Shown: piece after piece, positions 19,445-31,190 of the stretch
Layout: the number at the start of each line of letters is the position of its first letter
Numbering within the stretch: the stretch's first letter is position 1
From: Lysobacter sp. Root916
Lineage (GTDB): Bacteria > Pseudomonadota > Gammaproteobacteria > Xanthomonadales > Xanthomonadaceae
DNA length: 64,000 nt
Direction: 5' to 3'
Assembly: GCF_001429785.1 (NCBI RefSeq)
Contig: NZ_LMJF01000015.1
Span: forward strand, 320,550-384,549
Notes under the pieces: generated by a model
What the model was told of the DNA's origin: nothing
Database searches by the model: none
What the model saw: the letters and a program-made list of their open reading frames with translations, nothing else
Program-made: the position numbers and the translations under genes

Positions 19445-20184
19445 GACAAACATCCTTGATTTCGTAGCTCATGATCCCCGACGCATCCCCTGATAGCGTC
19501 GGGCGCTGGTCCGCGGCTATGGCATCTTTCCTCGCCGCGGGACTTCGGTGCGCAGGCTGCGCGCGGGCGCCCGTCCGGGGCGTCGCGCAGTCGCGGTAAT
19601 GGGGGAACTAGAACGAAGGAACGCAGCTTCGCGTAGCGGCGTCGCTGTGGCTGCGACGCGCGCGCACGCATCGCGATGCGCGGCCTGCGCATCGTGCAAA
19701 ACAGGGTAATGAGCCGCGCACGCGCTGCGCTCGCCGTCGCGGTGAGATGCGGGAAGGCTGGATGACTCCAGTCGCATGCAGAGGCCCCCTGAGTGTGGAA
19801 CCGGCGATCTCCGCCGATGTCGCGCGCGCTGGCGTGCGACTCAGCATCCATGCTGGTTCGATCCCGACGCGACCCCCTGCAGGCGCGTCCATGGCAAGCT
19901 AATTCAAGCGTTGCGATGTGCGCAAGTGGCATGCACTACGACTAAAGCAGGCACCGACGATGCGCGGATATGTAACGCCGCATGTAACGTGGATGCGCCT
20001 GCGATGCTGCAAATCGAATGCGATGCTGAATTCGTTGCGAAAAATGCCGCTCTTCACAAACACGAACGGGCGCGCGGCAGGCGCGAATCGCGCCGACCGC
20101 AGCGCGCGAACGCCATTTCGATTGTGTGAACTGCGTCGCCCCACGATTGCGGCGCAATTCGCGTCGTGGCGCGTTGGCTTCGCG
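19445..20184. other. 740-base intergenic region upstream of the subtilase
   Basis: No reading frame here has coding-like composition or a recognisable product. The right part (about 19900-20180) is visibly less GC-rich than its surroundings. The left part has short CG-rich palindromes such as cgcatcgcgatgcg near 19668. It must contain the subtilase promoter and possibly an sRNA or complex regulatory site, but I could not place either. Confidence 0.5.
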
Positions 20185-20826
20185 TTAAACGCGCAACAGC
20201 AGCGCCAATGCGATCAGCAGTGCGGCGATCAGCAGCCACGGCAATGCGCGGCGCGCGAACGATTTCGCCGAAGGCAGCGGCGGCCCGTCGTTCGCGCGAT
20301 ACAGCGGCGCGGGCTCGGAAGGCAGCGGTCCCGGTGCGGTGTCGCGGATCGGCTGCGGTGCGATCGATTCGAGCGTGGGCGGCTCGGGGCGCGGCGCGTC
20401 GTCGACGGGCCGCGCGTGCAGCCCGTGCTCGTCAGGGCCGGGCCCTCTCGATTCGGCGCTCGCCGTGCGGCCGCCGCGCCAGCGGCCGTCCTCGCTCAGG
20501 GCGTCCACGGCTTCGGGCAGAATCGCGGCCGAGGCGCTGGCCACGGCCGCAGCGGGCAGCTCCAGGGCGCGGGCGAGGGCGGCGATCTCGGCCTCGCCGA
20601 ACACCCGCTCCAGTTGGTCCGCGGTCAGCGGCCGATTCGGGCCCGGGGCGATCCAGGACGTCGCCAGCGGCTCCAGCCCCTGGGCCCGGAAGGCCTGGAC
20701 GAAGCCCGCCGTCCCGCCCCGGGCGGGGTCGAAAATACGGTCCAGCCAGGCCGCCAGCAGGCGCCGGGCCTGGTCCGGGTTGAGGCCGTGACGGCTCCCG
20801 ACCTGGTCCAGCAGATGTTCGAACAT
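20185..20826 (-). CDS. YidB-like (DUF937) protein with C-terminal membrane anchor
   Basis: A 213-residue protein. The N-terminal 100 residues are helical and resemble the YidB/DUF937 family (GGTAGFVQAFRAQGLEPLATSW, NRPLTADQLERVFGE). A proline/acid-rich disordered stretch (about 115-190) follows, then one hydrophobic segment at the very C-terminus (LPWLLIAALLIALALLLRV). That layout suggests a tail-anchored inner-membrane protein with a cytoplasmic YidB domain. Function is unknown. It stands alone and is divergent from rplU. Confidence 0.75.
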   Translation of the reverse strand: MFEHLLDQVGSRHGLNPDQARRLLAAWLDRIFDPARGGTAGFVQAFRAQGLEPLATSWIAPGPNRPLTADQLERVFGEAEIAALARALELPAAAVASASAAILPEAVDALSEDGRWRGGRTASAESRGPGPDEHGLHARPVDDAPRPEPPTLESIAPQPIRDTAPGPLPSEPAPLYRANDGPPLPSAKSFARRALPWLLIAALLIALALLLRV

Positions 20827-20954
20827 GCGGCGATCCCGTGGGGAAGGGCGGCCACGGGGTCCTTCGTAGCGTGCTCACTACAGCATGAGACGCGTTAAGG
20901 CCGCGACAGGCGGCCCCGGGGGCGGGGGCAGTGCCGTCCGGCGGACCGGGATAG

Positions 20955-20983
20955 TTGCCCTAACCCGCTGAAGCACCTACAAT
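20955..20983 (+). promoter_or_regulatory. Sigma-70-type promoter of rplU-rpmA
   Basis: TTGCCC (20955-20960), a 17-nt spacer, then TACAAT (20978-20983). This places a start site about 55 nt before the rplU ATG. Confidence 0.75.
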
Positions 20984-21048
20984 TCCGCTTCTGTCCGCCC
21001 GCTATTGGGTGCGGCAGCGACCAAAATAACTACAGAGGAATACCGGTC

Positions 21049-21369
21049 ATGTACGCAGTACTGGTCACCGGCGGTAAGCAATACCGCGTGATGCAAGGCG
21101 AGACGCTCCGCGTCGAGCTGCTCGATGTCGAAGCCGGCAGCGAGATCAAGTTTGACACCGTCCTGATGCTGGGCGATGGCGAAGGTGTGAAGCTCGGCGA
21201 CGCGCTCAAGGGCGCCAGCGTCACCGCCAAGGTCGTCGGCCACGGCCGCGCCGACAAGGTGCGCATCGTCAAGTTCCGCCGTCGTAAGCACCATCGCAAG
21301 CAGATGGGCCACCGTCAGCACTACACCGAAATCGAGATCACCGGCATCGCCGGTGGCGACAACAAGTAA
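21049..21369 (+). CDS. rplU: 50S ribosomal protein L21
   Basis: A 106-residue large-subunit ribosomal protein. It starts [14 protein letters not shown] and contains the basic rRNA-binding segment [16 protein letters not shown], as in the L21 family. GAGGA lies upstream. It forms the standard rplU-rpmA pair with a 12-nt gap, behind a recognisable promoter. Confidence 0.98.
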   Translation: MYAVLVTGGKQYRVMQGETLRVELLDVEAGSEIKFDTVLMLGDGEGVKLGDALKGASVTAKVVGHGRADKVRIVKFRRRKHHRKQMGHRQHYTEIEITGIAGGDNK

Positions 21370-21381
21370 GGAGCAGCAGCC

Positions 21382-21636
21382 ATGGCACACAAAAAGGGCG
21401 TAGGTTCTACCCGCAACGGCCGCGACTCCAACCCGAAGTACCTGGGCGTGAAGATCTACGGTGGCCAGGCCATCGAGGCCGGCAACATCATCGTGCGTCA
21501 GCGCGGCACCCAGTTCCATCCGGGCGCCGGCGTCGGCCTCGGCCGCGACCACACCCTGTTCGCGCTGGTCGACGGCAAGGTCGAGTTCTCGACCAAGGGT
21601 CCGAAGAAGCGTCGCACCGTCAGCGTCGTCGCCTAA
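21382..21636 (+). CDS. rpmA: 50S ribosomal protein L27
   Basis: An 84-residue L27 with the conserved start [20 protein letters not shown], whose N-terminus reaches the peptidyl-transferase centre. AAGGAG lies ahead of the ATG. It is co-transcribed with rplU and followed by an intrinsic terminator. Confidence 0.98.
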   Translation: MAHKKGVGSTRNGRDSNPKYLGVKIYGGQAIEAGNIIVRQRGTQFHPGAGVGLGRDHTLFALVDGKVEFSTKGPKKRRTVSVVA

Positions 21637-21659
21637 GCGCGACGCGCGGTACGCGAAGG

Positions 21660-21681
21660 GCCCCGCTTCGGCGGGGCTTTT
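21660..21681 (+). terminator. Intrinsic terminator of rplU-rpmA
   Basis: A 7-bp stem gccccgc/gcggggc with a TTCG tetraloop is followed by TTTT, 24 nt after the rpmA stop. Confidence 0.88.
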
Positions 21682-21690
21682 CGTTTCTAA

Positions 21691-22896
<1,206 letters not shown>

Positions 22897-23138
22897 GCCG
22901 CGGGCTCGGCGTTCAATTTCGACCCTAAGCGGCGCTCGTCGCGCGCCGCACTTGGCCGCGCGCATCGCCGGCCGCGCCGTCGCCGCGCGAGGCGACGGCG
23001 CGCAACGCTTCTTGCTCGCTTCACGCGCGGCGCCGACGATGCGCTGCATGCCTCAACATGCACGCTGCGCAAGCTCCGTCGCGAATGTTTCCGCAAGCGC
23101 GGCCGCGTGCGTCGTGAATCGCCTGCCCGCAAAAAGCA
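22897..23138. other. Intergenic region between obgE and the rpsT terminator
   Basis: These roughly 240 bases consist of CG-rich short palindromic stretches (gccgcgcg, gcgacggcgcgc). I see no gene, promoter or recognised element. Confidence 0.5.
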
Positions 23139-23162
23139 AAAACCCGGCCGAAGCCGGGTTTT
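23139..23162 (-). terminator. Bidirectional intrinsic terminator of rpsT
   Basis: A perfect 10-bp stem (aaaacccggc/gccgggtttt) with a 4-nt loop. On the minus strand it ends in a T run and closes rpsT. On the plus strand it ends in TTTT and could stop obgE read-through. Confidence 0.9.
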
Positions 23163-23200
23163 CGCATGCTGCTGCGGCGCTAACCGCAGTCGCGTCGCAA

Positions 23201-23470
23201 TCAGGCGGCGGACAGCGCCTTGATGCGGGCCGACAGGCGGCTCTTATGGCGCGCGGCCTTGTTCTTGTGGATCAGGCCACGGGAGCTGAAGCGGTCGAGG
23301 ATCGGCTGAGCGACGTCGAACGCGGACTTGGCACCGGCGGCGTCGTTCTCGCCGAGGGCCTTCAGCACCTTCTTCACGGCGGTACGCAGCATCGAACGCT
23401 GGCTGGCGTTACGGGCATTGCGGACGACCGTCTGCTTGGCGCGCTTCTTGGCGGACTTGATGTTTGCCAC
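23201..23470 (-). CDS. rpsT: 30S ribosomal protein S20
   Basis: An 89-residue S20 starting [13 protein letters not shown] with the typical basic helices ([31 protein letters not shown]). It begins at GTG, with AGGAA just upstream. It is monocistronic, divergent from murJ, and closed by a strong bidirectional terminator. Confidence 0.97.
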   Translation of the reverse strand: MANIKSAKKRAKQTVVRNARNASQRSMLRTAVKKVLKALGENDAAGAKSAFDVAQPILDRFSSRGLIHKNKAARHKSRLSARIKALSAA

Positions 23471-23618
23471 GGGTGGTTTCCTGGAAAATTTGGTTGAAAG
23501 CTGTGATGGAACTGGGTGCAAAAATGCAATTGCGGAAAATCAGACCCAAAAGTATGGCCGATTCAGTGACTTGCGTCAACTGGGCAGGCGCCGCCGCGGG
23601 AATGGCCGGGGGCGGGCG

Positions 23619-25250
23619 ATGAGCAAGGCCGGTTTGCTGCGGTCCTCGGTGGTTTTCAGCGCCATGACCCTGATTTCGCGGGTCTCCGGCCTGGTCCGCG
23701 ACCAGGTCTACGCCTGGCAATTCGGCGCCAGCCCGGCCATGGACGCGTTCTTCATCGCGTTCCGGATCCCGAATTTCCTGCGCCGGCTCTCGGCCGAGGG
23801 CTCGTTCTCGATGGCCTTCGTGCCGGTGTTGGCCGAGTACAAGGAAAAGCAGGACCACGCCGCGGTCAAGGAACTGGTCGACCGGGTCACCGGCACCCTG
23901 GCCGCCGCCCTGCTGGTGCTGACCGCGGCGGTGGTGCTGGCCGCACCCTGGGTGATGCAGCTGTTCGCGCCGGGCTTCGAGCCGGGCACCGAGCAGTACC
24001 GCCTGGCCACCCAGATGTTGCAGATCACCTTCCCGTACGCCTTGTTCATCTCCCTGGCCTCGCTGGTCGGCGGGGTGCTGAACAGCTACGAGCGCTTCGC
24101 GATTCCGGCGTTGTCGCCGGTGCTGCTGAACCTGTCGATGATCGCCGCCGCGGTGTGCGCGGTGCCGCTGATGCGGCCGCTGGGCCTGGAGCCGGTGCTG
24201 GCGTTGGCCTGGGGCGTGTTCGTGGCGGGCATCCTGCAACTGGTGTTCCAGTTGCCGGCGCTGTCCAAGCTGGGCCTGCTGCCGCGGCCGCGCTGGGGCG
24301 GGGCGCACGCGGGCGTGCGCAAGATCATGCGGTTGATGGTGCCGACCCTGTTCGGCTCCTCGGTGGCTCAGCTCAATCTGCTGCTCAACACCGCGCTGGC
24401 TTCGTTCCTGATCGCCGGCAGCGTGACCTGGCTGTATCTGACCGACCGCCTGCTGGAATTCCCGCTGGGCATGTTCGGCGTCGCGATCGGCACCGTGATC
24501 CTGCCGCATTTGTCCAAGCGCCACGCCGCGACCGATCCGCAGGGCTTTTCCAAGGGGCTGGATTGGGGTTTCCGGCTGTGCCTGCTGATCGGCATTCCGG
24601 CCTGCCTGGGCCTGGTGTTGTGTGCCGAGGCCTTGATCGCGACCCTGTTCCAGTATGGCCGCCTCAGCGCCACCGACACCGAGATGATCCGCCTGAGCCT
24701 GATGGCGCAGTCCACCGCGGTGCCGGCGTTCCTGCTGGTGAAGGTGCTGGCGCCGGCCTTCTATTCGCGTCAGGACACCAAGACCCCGGTGAAATCGGCG
24801 GTGGTGTCGGTGATCGTGAACCTGGTCGCGACCGTGGCCCTGTTGCTGAGCGCGCTGTACTTCACCGAGGCCGGCCAGGCCGCGCTGCTGCGCAGCGGCG
24901 GGCATCTGCGCGAAGCCCTGGGCTACGTGCCCGGCGCGCATGCCTGCCTGGCGCTGGCGATCGCGATCGCCGGCTGGGTCAACGCGCTGCAACTGGCCTG
25001 GTACCTGCGGCGCGCGCGGGTGTATGCGCGCCAGCCCGGCTGGGGCCGCTTCCTGCGTCAGATCGGCGTGGCCGCAGTGGCGATGAGCGCGGTGGTGCTG
25101 GCCCTGTTGTGGCTGTGGCAGGGCTGGACCGCGTGGCCGTGGTGGGAGCGCGGCTGGAAGCTCGCGGTGACGGTGGGCGCCGGCGGCGCGGTCTACGCCG
25201 CGATGCTGTGGCTGCAGGGCATCCGCCCGCGCGACCTGCGCGGGCACTGA
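23619..25250 (+). CDS. murJ: Lipid II flippase MurJ
   Basis: A 543-residue polytopic inner-membrane protein of the MOP superfamily that moves lipid II to the periplasmic face for peptidoglycan synthesis. The N-terminal SRVSGLVRDQVYAWQFGASPAMDAFF and the following NFLRRLSAEGSFSMAFVPVL are MurJ (MviN) hallmarks with the conserved arginines. The hydrophobicity pattern fits about 13-14 spans. The ATG at 23619 has a purine-rich site upstream and gives the standard N-terminus. It lies between divergent rpsT and ribF, the usual gammaproteobacterial order. Confidence 0.96.
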   Translation: MSKAGLLRSSVVFSAMTLISRVSGLVRDQVYAWQFGASPAMDAFFIAFRIPNFLRRLSAEGSFSMAFVPVLAEYKEKQDHAAVKELVDRVTGTLAAALLVLTAAVVLAAPWVMQLFAPGFEPGTEQYRLATQMLQITFPYALFISLASLVGGVLNSYERFAIPALSPVLLNLSMIAAAVCAVPLMRPLGLEPVLALAWGVFVAGILQLVFQLPALSKLGLLPRPRWGGAHAGVRKIMRLMVPTLFGSSVAQLNLLLNTALASFLIAGSVTWLYLTDRLLEFPLGMFGVAIGTVILPHLSKRHAATDPQGFSKGLDWGFRLCLLIGIPACLGLVLCAEALIATLFQYGRLSATDTEMIRLSLMAQSTAVPAFLLVKVLAPAFYSRQDTKTPVKSAVVSVIVNLVATVALLLSALYFTEAGQAALLRSGGHLREALGYVPGAHACLALAIAIAGWVNALQLAWYLRRARVYARQPGWGRFLRQIGVAAVAMSAVVLALLWLWQGWTAWPWWERGWKLAVTVGAGGAVYAAMLWLQGIRPRDLRGH

Positions 25251-25266
25251 GTCCGGCGCAGGCGGC

Positions 25267-25293
25267 TTGAGAGTCGTCCGCGCCGGCTATACT
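25267..25293 (+). promoter_or_regulatory. Possible promoter of ribF-ileS
   Basis: TTGAGA (25267-25272) and TATACT (25288-25293) are separated by 15 nt, slightly short. They lie 54 nt before the ribF ATG. Confidence 0.45.
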
Positions 25294-25346
25294 TCCTGAT
25301 TCATCCTTTTGAACGCTCCTTTCGAGCCGGTCCCCCACGCAATCCC

Positions 25347-26387
25347 ATGAGCAGGCTGTTTCGTGACGTCGAGGGCGGGCCCCGTTGCCCGCACGGCAGT
25401 GTGGTCTGCATCGGCGCCTTCGATGGCCTGCACCTCGGGCATCGCGCGCTGGTGCGCCACACGGTCGCGCGTGCGCACGCGCTGGGCGTGCCGGCGGTGG
25501 CCTTGAGCTTCGAGCCGCTGCCGCGCGAATTCTTCGCCCCGTCGGCGCCGCCACCGCGCCTGCTGCTGCCGCGCGCCAAGGCCGAGGGCCTGCTCGCGCT
25601 GGACGCCGATCAGGTCGGCCTGCTGCGTTTCAACGCCCGCCTCAGCGGCCTGGACGCCGAGACCTTCGTGCGCCGGGTGCTGGTCGAGCGCCTGGGCGCG
25701 CGCGAGGTTTGGGTCGGCCCCGAGTTCCGTTTCGGCAAGGCCCGTGGCGGCGACATCGGCGTGCTGCGACGGCTCGGCGAGGAGTGCGGCTTCGAGGCGC
25801 ACGAGATCGAGCCCGTGCACCACGACGGCGAACGCGTCTCCAGCACCCGCATCCGCGCCGCGCTGCTGGCCGGCGACTTCGCCGCCGCCGCCGGCCTGCT
25901 CGGGCGGCCCTATGCGATCGGCGGGCGCGTGGTGCGCGGCCAGCAGCTCGGCCGCACCCTGGGTTTCCCGACCGCCAACCTGCGCTTCGGCGGCAAGACC
26001 CCGGCCTTGTCGGGGATCTACGCGACCTGGGTGCACGGTGTCGGCGAGCGTCCGCGCGCGTCGGTGTCCAGCCTGGGCACGCGTCCGACCGTGGACGGCG
26101 TCGAACCGCTGCTGGAAGCGCATCTGTTCGACTTCGACGGCGACCTGTACGGTCGTCGCATCGAGGTCGAGTTCGTCGCCCACCTGCGCGCCGAGCTCAA
26201 GTTCCCCGATCTGGCTTCGCTGACCCAGCAGATGCACCGCGACGCCGCCCAGGCGCGCGAGCTGCTGGTGCTGGACGCGCAGCGCCGCTCGCTGCAACCG
26301 ATGCACACCGAACTTCCGCACCACGACCCTCGACGTGCGTCTACGTCGCCAGCTCGGGCCGCCGACGCGGCCGAGAAAACTGCCTGA
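25347..26387 (+). CDS. ribF: Bifunctional riboflavin kinase/FAD synthetase
   Basis: Makes FMN from riboflavin and then FAD. The 346-residue product has an N-terminal FAD-synthetase nucleotidyltransferase part with [10 protein letters not shown] (23-32) and the SSTRIR motif, then a C-terminal riboflavin-kinase barrel with [11 protein letters not shown] (from about residue 202) and an ending with aspartate-rich turns ([15 protein letters not shown]). A short Ala/Arg-rich tail follows. It is directly upstream of ileS and lspA, a conserved arrangement in gammaproteobacteria. Confidence 0.96.
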   Translation: MSRLFRDVEGGPRCPHGSVVCIGAFDGLHLGHRALVRHTVARAHALGVPAVALSFEPLPREFFAPSAPPPRLLLPRAKAEGLLALDADQVGLLRFNARLSGLDAETFVRRVLVERLGAREVWVGPEFRFGKARGGDIGVLRRLGEECGFEAHEIEPVHHDGERVSSTRIRAALLAGDFAAAAGLLGRPYAIGGRVVRGQQLGRTLGFPTANLRFGGKTPALSGIYATWVHGVGERPRASVSSLGTRPTVDGVEPLLEAHLFDFDGDLYGRRIEVEFVAHLRAELKFPDLASLTQQMHRDAAQARELLVLDAQRRSLQPMHTELPHHDPRRASTSPARAADAAEKTA

Positions 26388-26395
26388 GACCCGCT

Positions 26396-29344
26396 GTGAC
26401 CAACGACCCCAGCCAACCCGCCCCCGGCAACGCCTACAAGGCCAGCCTGCTGCTGCCGGCGACCGATTTCCCGATGCGTGGCGATCTGCCCAAGCGCGAG
26501 CCGGAAACCCTGGCGCGCTGGGAGAGCGAAGGCCTGTATCAGCGAATTCGCGAGAAGACCGGCGGCCGCGAGCGCAGCTTCGTGCTGCACGACGGCCCGC
26601 CGTACGCGAACGGCGAGATCCATGTCGGCCACGCGGTCAACAAGGTGCTCAAGGACATCGTGGTCAAGTCCAAGCTGCTGGCCGGGTTCGATGCGCCCTA
26701 CGTGCCGGGCTGGGACTGCCACGGCCTGCCGATCGAGCACAAGGTCGAGAAGGAATTCGGCAAGGTCGGCAGCACCGTCGACGGACGCGTGCTCGACGCC
26801 GCCGAATTCCGCGCCAAGTGCCGCGAGTACGCGACCAGCCAGATCGACATCCAGCGCCGCGGCTTCAAGCGCCTGGGCGTGACCGGCGATTGGGATCACC
26901 CCTACCGCACCATGGATTTCCGCTACGAGGCGGACATCATGCGTTCGCTGGCCAAGATCGTCGATCGCGGCCACCTGGTGCGCGGCTCCAAGCCGGTGCA
27001 CTGGTGCTTCGACTGCGGCTCGGCGCTGGCCGAGGCCGAGATCGAGTACCAGGACAAGGAATCCACCGAAATCTACGTGCGTTATCCGGTGCTGGACCGC
27101 AAGCGCGTGTTCGACGCCTTCGGCCTCGCCGACGACGGCGCGCCGCTGTCGGTGCCGATCTGGACCACCACGCCGTGGACGCTGCCGGCCAGCCTGGCGG
27201 TCACGCTGGGTCCGGAAGTGAACTACATGCTGGTCAAGCTGGAGGCGGGCACGGAAGGCCTGTTCCGCGAGGGCGCTCAGCGCCCCGAATACCTGCTGGT
27301 CGCGCACGACCTCACCGCGGGTTTCTTGACCACGCTGGCCAACCGCGACGCGCTGAAGCAGGGCGCGAGCGTGCAGGCGAGCGAGTGGGGCCCGCAGCCG
27401 GGCGTCGCCTTCGAGGGCCTGCGCCTGCAGCATCCGTTCTACGAGCGCGAGATCCCGGTGCTGCTGGGCGACCACGTCACCGTCGACGCCGGCACCGGCG
27501 CGGTCCACACCGCGCCCGGTCACGGCCAGGAGGACTACGCGGTCGGCCTGAAGTACGGCCTGGTCGAGCGCTACAGCGCCGCCCAGATCAATCCGGTCGA
27601 CGCGCGCGGCCTGTACCTGCCGTCGACGCCGCCGGCCGACGGCCATGCGCTGGCCGGCCAGCACATCTTCAAGATCGATCCGCTGATCGTCGAGGTGCTG
27701 CGCGCGCGCGGCGCGCTCCTCGCCGCCGGCCGCATCAAGCACAGCTACCCGCATTGCTGGCGGCACAAGACGCCGGTGGTGTTCCGCGCCACCCCGCAGT
27801 GGTTCATCTCGATGGAGCAGGCCGGCCTGCGCCGCGACGCGCTGGCCGCGATCGGCGGCGTGTCCTGGGTGCCGGGTTGGGGCGAGGCGCGCATCTACAA
27901 CATGATCGAGGGCCGTCCGGACTGGACGATCTCGCGCCAGCGCTATTGGGGCGTGCCGATCGCGCTGTTCTTCCATCGCGAGACCGGGCTGCCGCATCCG
28001 CGCACCGGCGAGATCATGCGTCAGGTCGCCGACGCGGTCGAACGCGAGGGCACCGATGCCTGGTACGCGATGACCGCCGAACAACTGCTGGGCGACGAAG
28101 CCGCGGACTACGAGAAGGTCAACGACATCCTCGACGTCTGGTTCGACTCCGGCACCAGCCACGAGTGCGTGCTCGCGCAGCGTCCGCAGGACGGCCTGCA
28201 TAAGCCCGCCGACCTGTACCTGGAAGGCTCCGACCAGCACCGCGGCTGGTTCCACAGCGCGCTGCTCAGCGGCGTGGCGATGGACGGCGTGGCGCCGTAC
28301 CGGCAGGTGCTGACCCACGGCTTCACCGTCGACGAACACGGCAAGAAGATGTCGAAGTCGATGTTCAACGCGCTCGCGCCGGACAAGGTCACCGACACCC
28401 TGGGCGCCGACGTGCTGCGCCTGTGGGTGGCCTCGACCGAGTTCCGCAACGAGATGACGGTCTCCGACAAGATCCTCAAGCAGAACGCCGACGTCTACCG
28501 CCGCATCCGCAACACCGCGCGCTTCCTGCTCGGCAACCTCAGCGGCTTCGACCCCGCGCGCGATCTGGTCGCGCTGGGCGATATGGTCGCCCTGGACCGC
28601 TGGATCGTGCACCGCGCGGCCGAGCTGCAGGACCGCATCGCCGCCGCCTACGAGCGTTACGACTTCGCCGAGATCGTGCAGGCGTTGTCTAACTTCTGCA
28701 GCGTCGACCTGGGCTCGCTGTACCTGGACGTGACCAAGGACCGCCTGTACACCATGCAGGAGAACTCGCGCGGCCGCCGTTCGGCGCAGAGCGCGATGTA
28801 CCGCATCGCCGAGGCCTTCGTGCGCTGGATCGCGCCGATCCTGGCCTACACCGCCGACGAGATGTGGCGCCACCTGCCGGCCAACACCGAGCAGGGCGCG
28901 CGCGAAGGCAACGTGCTGTTCACCACCTGGTACGACGGCCTGGCGCTGCTGTCCGACGAGGCGCCGCTGTCGGCCGAGGACTTCGCCCGCCTGCTGGCCC
29001 TGCGCGACGACGTCAGCAAGACCCTGGAACCGATGCGCGCCGAAGGCAAGATCGGCGCCGCGCTCGAGGCCGAGATCGCACTGCGTTGCGGCGTCGCCGA
29101 CCAGAACTGGCTGGCGCCGTTCGCCGACGAGCTGCGCTTCCTGTTCATCAGCGGCGACGTCGAAATCGTCGCCGACGACGCGATCAAGGACATCGCGGTG
29201 ACCGCCGCGCCGACCGCCAAGAGCAAGTGCGTGCGCTGCTGGCACTACCGCGCCGACGTCGGTAGCGACCCCACGCATCCGGAACTGTGCGGCCGCTGCG
29301 TAGACAACGTCGCCGGCGCGGGCGAGGACCGTCGCTGGTTCTGA
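26396..29344 (+). CDS. ileS: Isoleucyl-tRNA synthetase
   Basis: A 982-residue class I synthetase charging tRNA-Ile. The HIGH motif appears as HVGH (76-79), preceded by [13 protein letters not shown] ([10 protein letters not shown]) lies near residue 652. The editing domain has TTPWTLPAS and the C-terminus ends in a zinc site (CVRCWHYRA ... CGRC). It starts at GTG, eight bases after the ribF stop, with only a weak ribosome-binding site; no other start fits the family N-terminus. Somewhat longer than the roughly 940 residues common in the family. Confidence 0.97.
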   Translation: MTNDPSQPAPGNAYKASLLLPATDFPMRGDLPKREPETLARWESEGLYQRIREKTGGRERSFVLHDGPPYANGEIHVGHAVNKVLKDIVVKSKLLAGFDAPYVPGWDCHGLPIEHKVEKEFGKVGSTVDGRVLDAAEFRAKCREYATSQIDIQRRGFKRLGVTGDWDHPYRTMDFRYEADIMRSLAKIVDRGHLVRGSKPVHWCFDCGSALAEAEIEYQDKESTEIYVRYPVLDRKRVFDAFGLADDGAPLSVPIWTTTPWTLPASLAVTLGPEVNYMLVKLEAGTEGLFREGAQRPEYLLVAHDLTAGFLTTLANRDALKQGASVQASEWGPQPGVAFEGLRLQHPFYEREIPVLLGDHVTVDAGTGAVHTAPGHGQEDYAVGLKYGLVERYSAAQINPVDARGLYLPSTPPADGHALAGQHIFKIDPLIVEVLRARGALLAAGRIKHSYPHCWRHKTPVVFRATPQWFISMEQAGLRRDALAAIGGVSWVPGWGEARIYNMIEGRPDWTISRQRYWGVPIALFFHRETGLPHPRTGEIMRQVADAVEREGTDAWYAMTAEQLLGDEAADYEKVNDILDVWFDSGTSHECVLAQRPQDGLHKPADLYLEGSDQHRGWFHSALLSGVAMDGVAPYRQVLTHGFTVDEHGKKMSKSMFNALAPDKVTDTLGADVLRLWVASTEFRNEMTVSDKILKQNADVYRRIRNTARFLLGNLSGFDPARDLVALGDMVALDRWIVHRAAELQDRIAAAYERYDFAEIVQALSNFCSVDLGSLYLDVTKDRLYTMQENSRGRRSAQSAMYRIAEAFVRWIAPILAYTADEMWRHLPANTEQGAREGNVLFTTWYDGLALLSDEAPLSAEDFARLLALRDDVSKTLEPMRAEGKIGAALEAEIALRCGVADQNWLAPFADELRFLFISGDVEIVADDAIKDIAVTAAPTAKSKCVRCWHYRADVGSDPTHPELCGRCVDNVAGAGEDRRWF

Positions 29345-29359
29345 ACCCTCGTCCCTCAT

Positions 29360-29388
29360 CCGCTCCGCGTCGACCCGATGCGGAGCGG
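29360..29388 (+). other. Intra-operon hairpin between ileS and lspA
   Basis: A 9-bp stem ccgctccgc/gcggagcgg lies in the 118-nt gap after ileS. It has no T run, so it is probably a processing or stability element rather than a terminator. Confidence 0.4.
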
Positions 29389-29462
29389 TAGCCGAATCAC
29401 CGGGTCCCCCGCGGACCTCTTCACCGGGCTTCCGGCCCCGCCGGAACCAGGAGCGCAACACG

Positions 29463-29966
29463 ATGTCGCAACTCCCCAGCAAGAACGCGCTGCCCTGGCT
29501 GATCGTCTCGGTCGCGGTGATCGTGCTCGACCAGCTCAGCAAGGCCTGGGTGCTGTCCTCGCTGCCCGAATACACCGCCATCCCGGTCATCGAAGGCGTC
29601 TGGAACTGGTACCGCACCTACAACACCGGCGCCGCCTTCAGCTTCCTCAGCGACGCCGGCGGCTGGCAGAAGTACTTCTTCGTGGTGCTGGCGGTGGCCA
29701 TCAGCGGCCTGCTCGCGGCCTGGCTGCGGCGCACCGCGCGCGGCGACTGGAAGACCGCGCTGCCCTACGCGCTGGTGATCGGTGGCGCCCTGGGCAACGT
29801 CATCGACCGCCTGCTGCACGGCCACGTGGTCGACTTCATCCAGTGGCATTGGCAGGAGCACTACTGGCCGGCCTTCAACCTGGCCGACTCGGCGATCGTG
29901 GCCGGCGCGGTCGGGATCGCCCTGGTCGGCCTGTTCGCGACACCCCCGGCCAAGCCCAAGGGCTAG
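29463..29966 (+). CDS. lspA: Lipoprotein signal peptidase (signal peptidase II)
   Basis: A 167-residue inner-membrane aspartyl protease that removes lipoprotein signal peptides. It has four hydrophobic spans, and the catalytic aspartates fall at about 124 (HGHVVDF) and 142 (FNLADSAI), inside the conserved NTGAAFS, GNVIDR and NLADS blocks. AGGAG precedes the ATG. It should process the lipoproteins seen elsewhere in the window: pstS, the OmpA-like protein and the immunity-like proteins. Confidence 0.97.
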   Translation: MSQLPSKNALPWLIVSVAVIVLDQLSKAWVLSSLPEYTAIPVIEGVWNWYRTYNTGAAFSFLSDAGGWQKYFFVVLAVAISGLLAAWLRRTARGDWKTALPYALVIGGALGNVIDRLLHGHVVDFIQWHWQEHYWPAFNLADSAIVAGAVGIALVGLFATPPAKPKG

Positions 29967-29986
29967 GGCAGGAGTACAATCGGCCC

Positions 29987-30937
29987 ATGGACGTCCTGCT
30001 CGCCAATCCCCGCGGTTTCTGCGCCGGCGTCGACCGCGCGATCGAGATCGTCAAACGCGCGATCGAGACCCTGGGCGCGCCCATCTACGTGCGCCACGAA
30101 GTCGTGCACAACCGCTTCGTGGTCGACGACCTCAAGCACCGCGGCGCGATCTTCGTCGAAGAGCTCGACGAAGTGCCCGACGGCGCCACCGTGATCTTCA
30201 GCGCCCACGGCGTGTCCAAGGCCGTGCGCGAGGAAGCCGAGCGCCGCGGCCTGAAAGTGTTCGACGCGACCTGCCCGCTGGTCACCAAGGTCCACCTGGA
30301 AGTCTCGCGCCACTGCCGCGCTGGCCGCGACGTGATCCTGATCGGCCACGAAGGCCATCCCGAAGTCGAAGGCACGATGGGCCAGTGGCGGCGCGAAGCC
30401 GGCTCCGGCCGCATCTACCTGGTCGAGGACGCCGACGACGTCGCCGCGCTCGACGTCGACCAGCCCGAGAACCTGGCCTACACCACCCAGACCACGCTGT
30501 CGGTGGACGACACCCGCAGCGTGATCGAAGCCATGCGCGCCAAGTACCCGGCCATCCAGGGCCCGCGCCACGACGACATCTGCTACGCCACCCAGAACCG
30601 CCAGGACGCCGTGCGCGAACTGGCCGCAAAGTGCGACCTGGTGCTGGTGGTCGGTTCGCCCAACAGCTCCAACTCCAACCGCCTGCGCGAGCTGTCCGAG
30701 CGCGAGGGCGTGGAAGCCTACCTGATCGACGGCGCCGTCGAGATCGACCCGGAATGGGTCAAGGGCCGCAAGCGCATCGGCATCACCGCCGGCGCCTCCG
30801 CCCCGGAAGTGCTGGTGCGCGGCGTCATCGAGCGCCTGCGCGAACTCGGCGCGCAGCGCGTCAACGAGCTCGACGGCGAGCCCGAGGACATGGTCTTCGC
30901 CCTGCCCAAGGAACTGCGCCTGCGCCTGGTCGGCTGA
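29987..30937 (+). CDS. ispH: 4-hydroxy-3-methylbut-2-enyl diphosphate reductase
   Basis: Last enzyme of the MEP isoprenoid pathway; it reduces HMBPP to IPP and DMAPP with an iron-sulfur cluster. The 316-residue product has cluster cysteines at 12 (RGFCAGV), about 96 (DATCPL) and about 197 ([11 protein letters not shown]), plus the substrate-binding HEVVHN and GSPNSSNS blocks. AGGAG lies ten bases upstream of the ATG. It follows lspA by 20 nt; the fkpB gene often found between them is absent. Confidence 0.97.
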   Translation: MDVLLANPRGFCAGVDRAIEIVKRAIETLGAPIYVRHEVVHNRFVVDDLKHRGAIFVEELDEVPDGATVIFSAHGVSKAVREEAERRGLKVFDATCPLVTKVHLEVSRHCRAGRDVILIGHEGHPEVEGTMGQWRREAGSGRIYLVEDADDVAALDVDQPENLAYTTQTTLSVDDTRSVIEAMRAKYPAIQGPRHDDICYATQNRQDAVRELAAKCDLVLVVGSPNSSNSNRLRELSEREGVEAYLIDGAVEIDPEWVKGRKRIGITAGASAPEVLVRGVIERLRELGAQRVNELDGEPEDMVFALPKELRLRLVG

Positions 30938-30975
30938 GGCCGGGAGCGGGCAGGGCGCCTTACGGCCCGGCTGAA

Positions 30976-31005
30976 TTGACCCGCCCCGGTGCCCAACCCT
31001 ACAAT
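30976..31005 (+). promoter_or_regulatory. Promoter of tRNA-Thr
   Basis: TTGACC (30976-30981), an 18-nt spacer and TACAAT (31000-31005), ending 59 nt before the mature tRNA. Confidence 0.75.
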
Positions 31006-31064
31006 TCACACCCCCGCGGCCTGCCCGCGGACGCCCACGCCGCAAGGCCAGGGCCCGCAACACC

Positions 31065-31140
31065 GCCGGAATAGCTCAGTTGGTAGAGCGGCGCATTCGT
31101 AATGCGTAGGTCGTAGGTTCGATTCCTATTTCCGGCACCA
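31065..31140 (+). tRNA. tRNA-Thr (anticodon CGT)
   Basis: A 76-nt cloverleaf with acceptor stem gccggaa/ttccggc, anticodon stem gcgca/tgcgt around loop ttcgtaa (anticodon CGT, reading ACG threonine codons), a TTCGATT T-loop and encoded CCA. It is followed by an intrinsic terminator and lies at the junction between core genes and a run of accessory genes. Confidence 0.97.
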
Positions 31141-31150
31141 TAAAAATCAA

Positions 31151-31190
31151 GGGCTTGCAGCGCGATCTCGGCCTGCAAGCCCTTTTTTTT
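31151..31190 (+). terminator. Intrinsic terminator of tRNA-Thr
   Basis: A 10-bp stem gggcttgcag/ctgcaagccc with a 12-nt loop is followed by eight T residues. Confidence 0.92.

Noticed and set aside
19445-20184. Several overlapping short frames on both strands upstream of the subtilase
   Set aside because: None has coding composition, a plausible start or a recognisable product, and all overlap each other.
26018-29617. Long antisense open frame opposite ribF/ileS/lspA
   Set aside because: Same-register antisense artefact over strongly supported core genes.
31065-31140. tRNA-Thr as an active attachment site
   Set aside because: I looked for a second copy of the tRNA 3' end and for an integrase in the window and found neither, so only a hotspot suggestion is kept.
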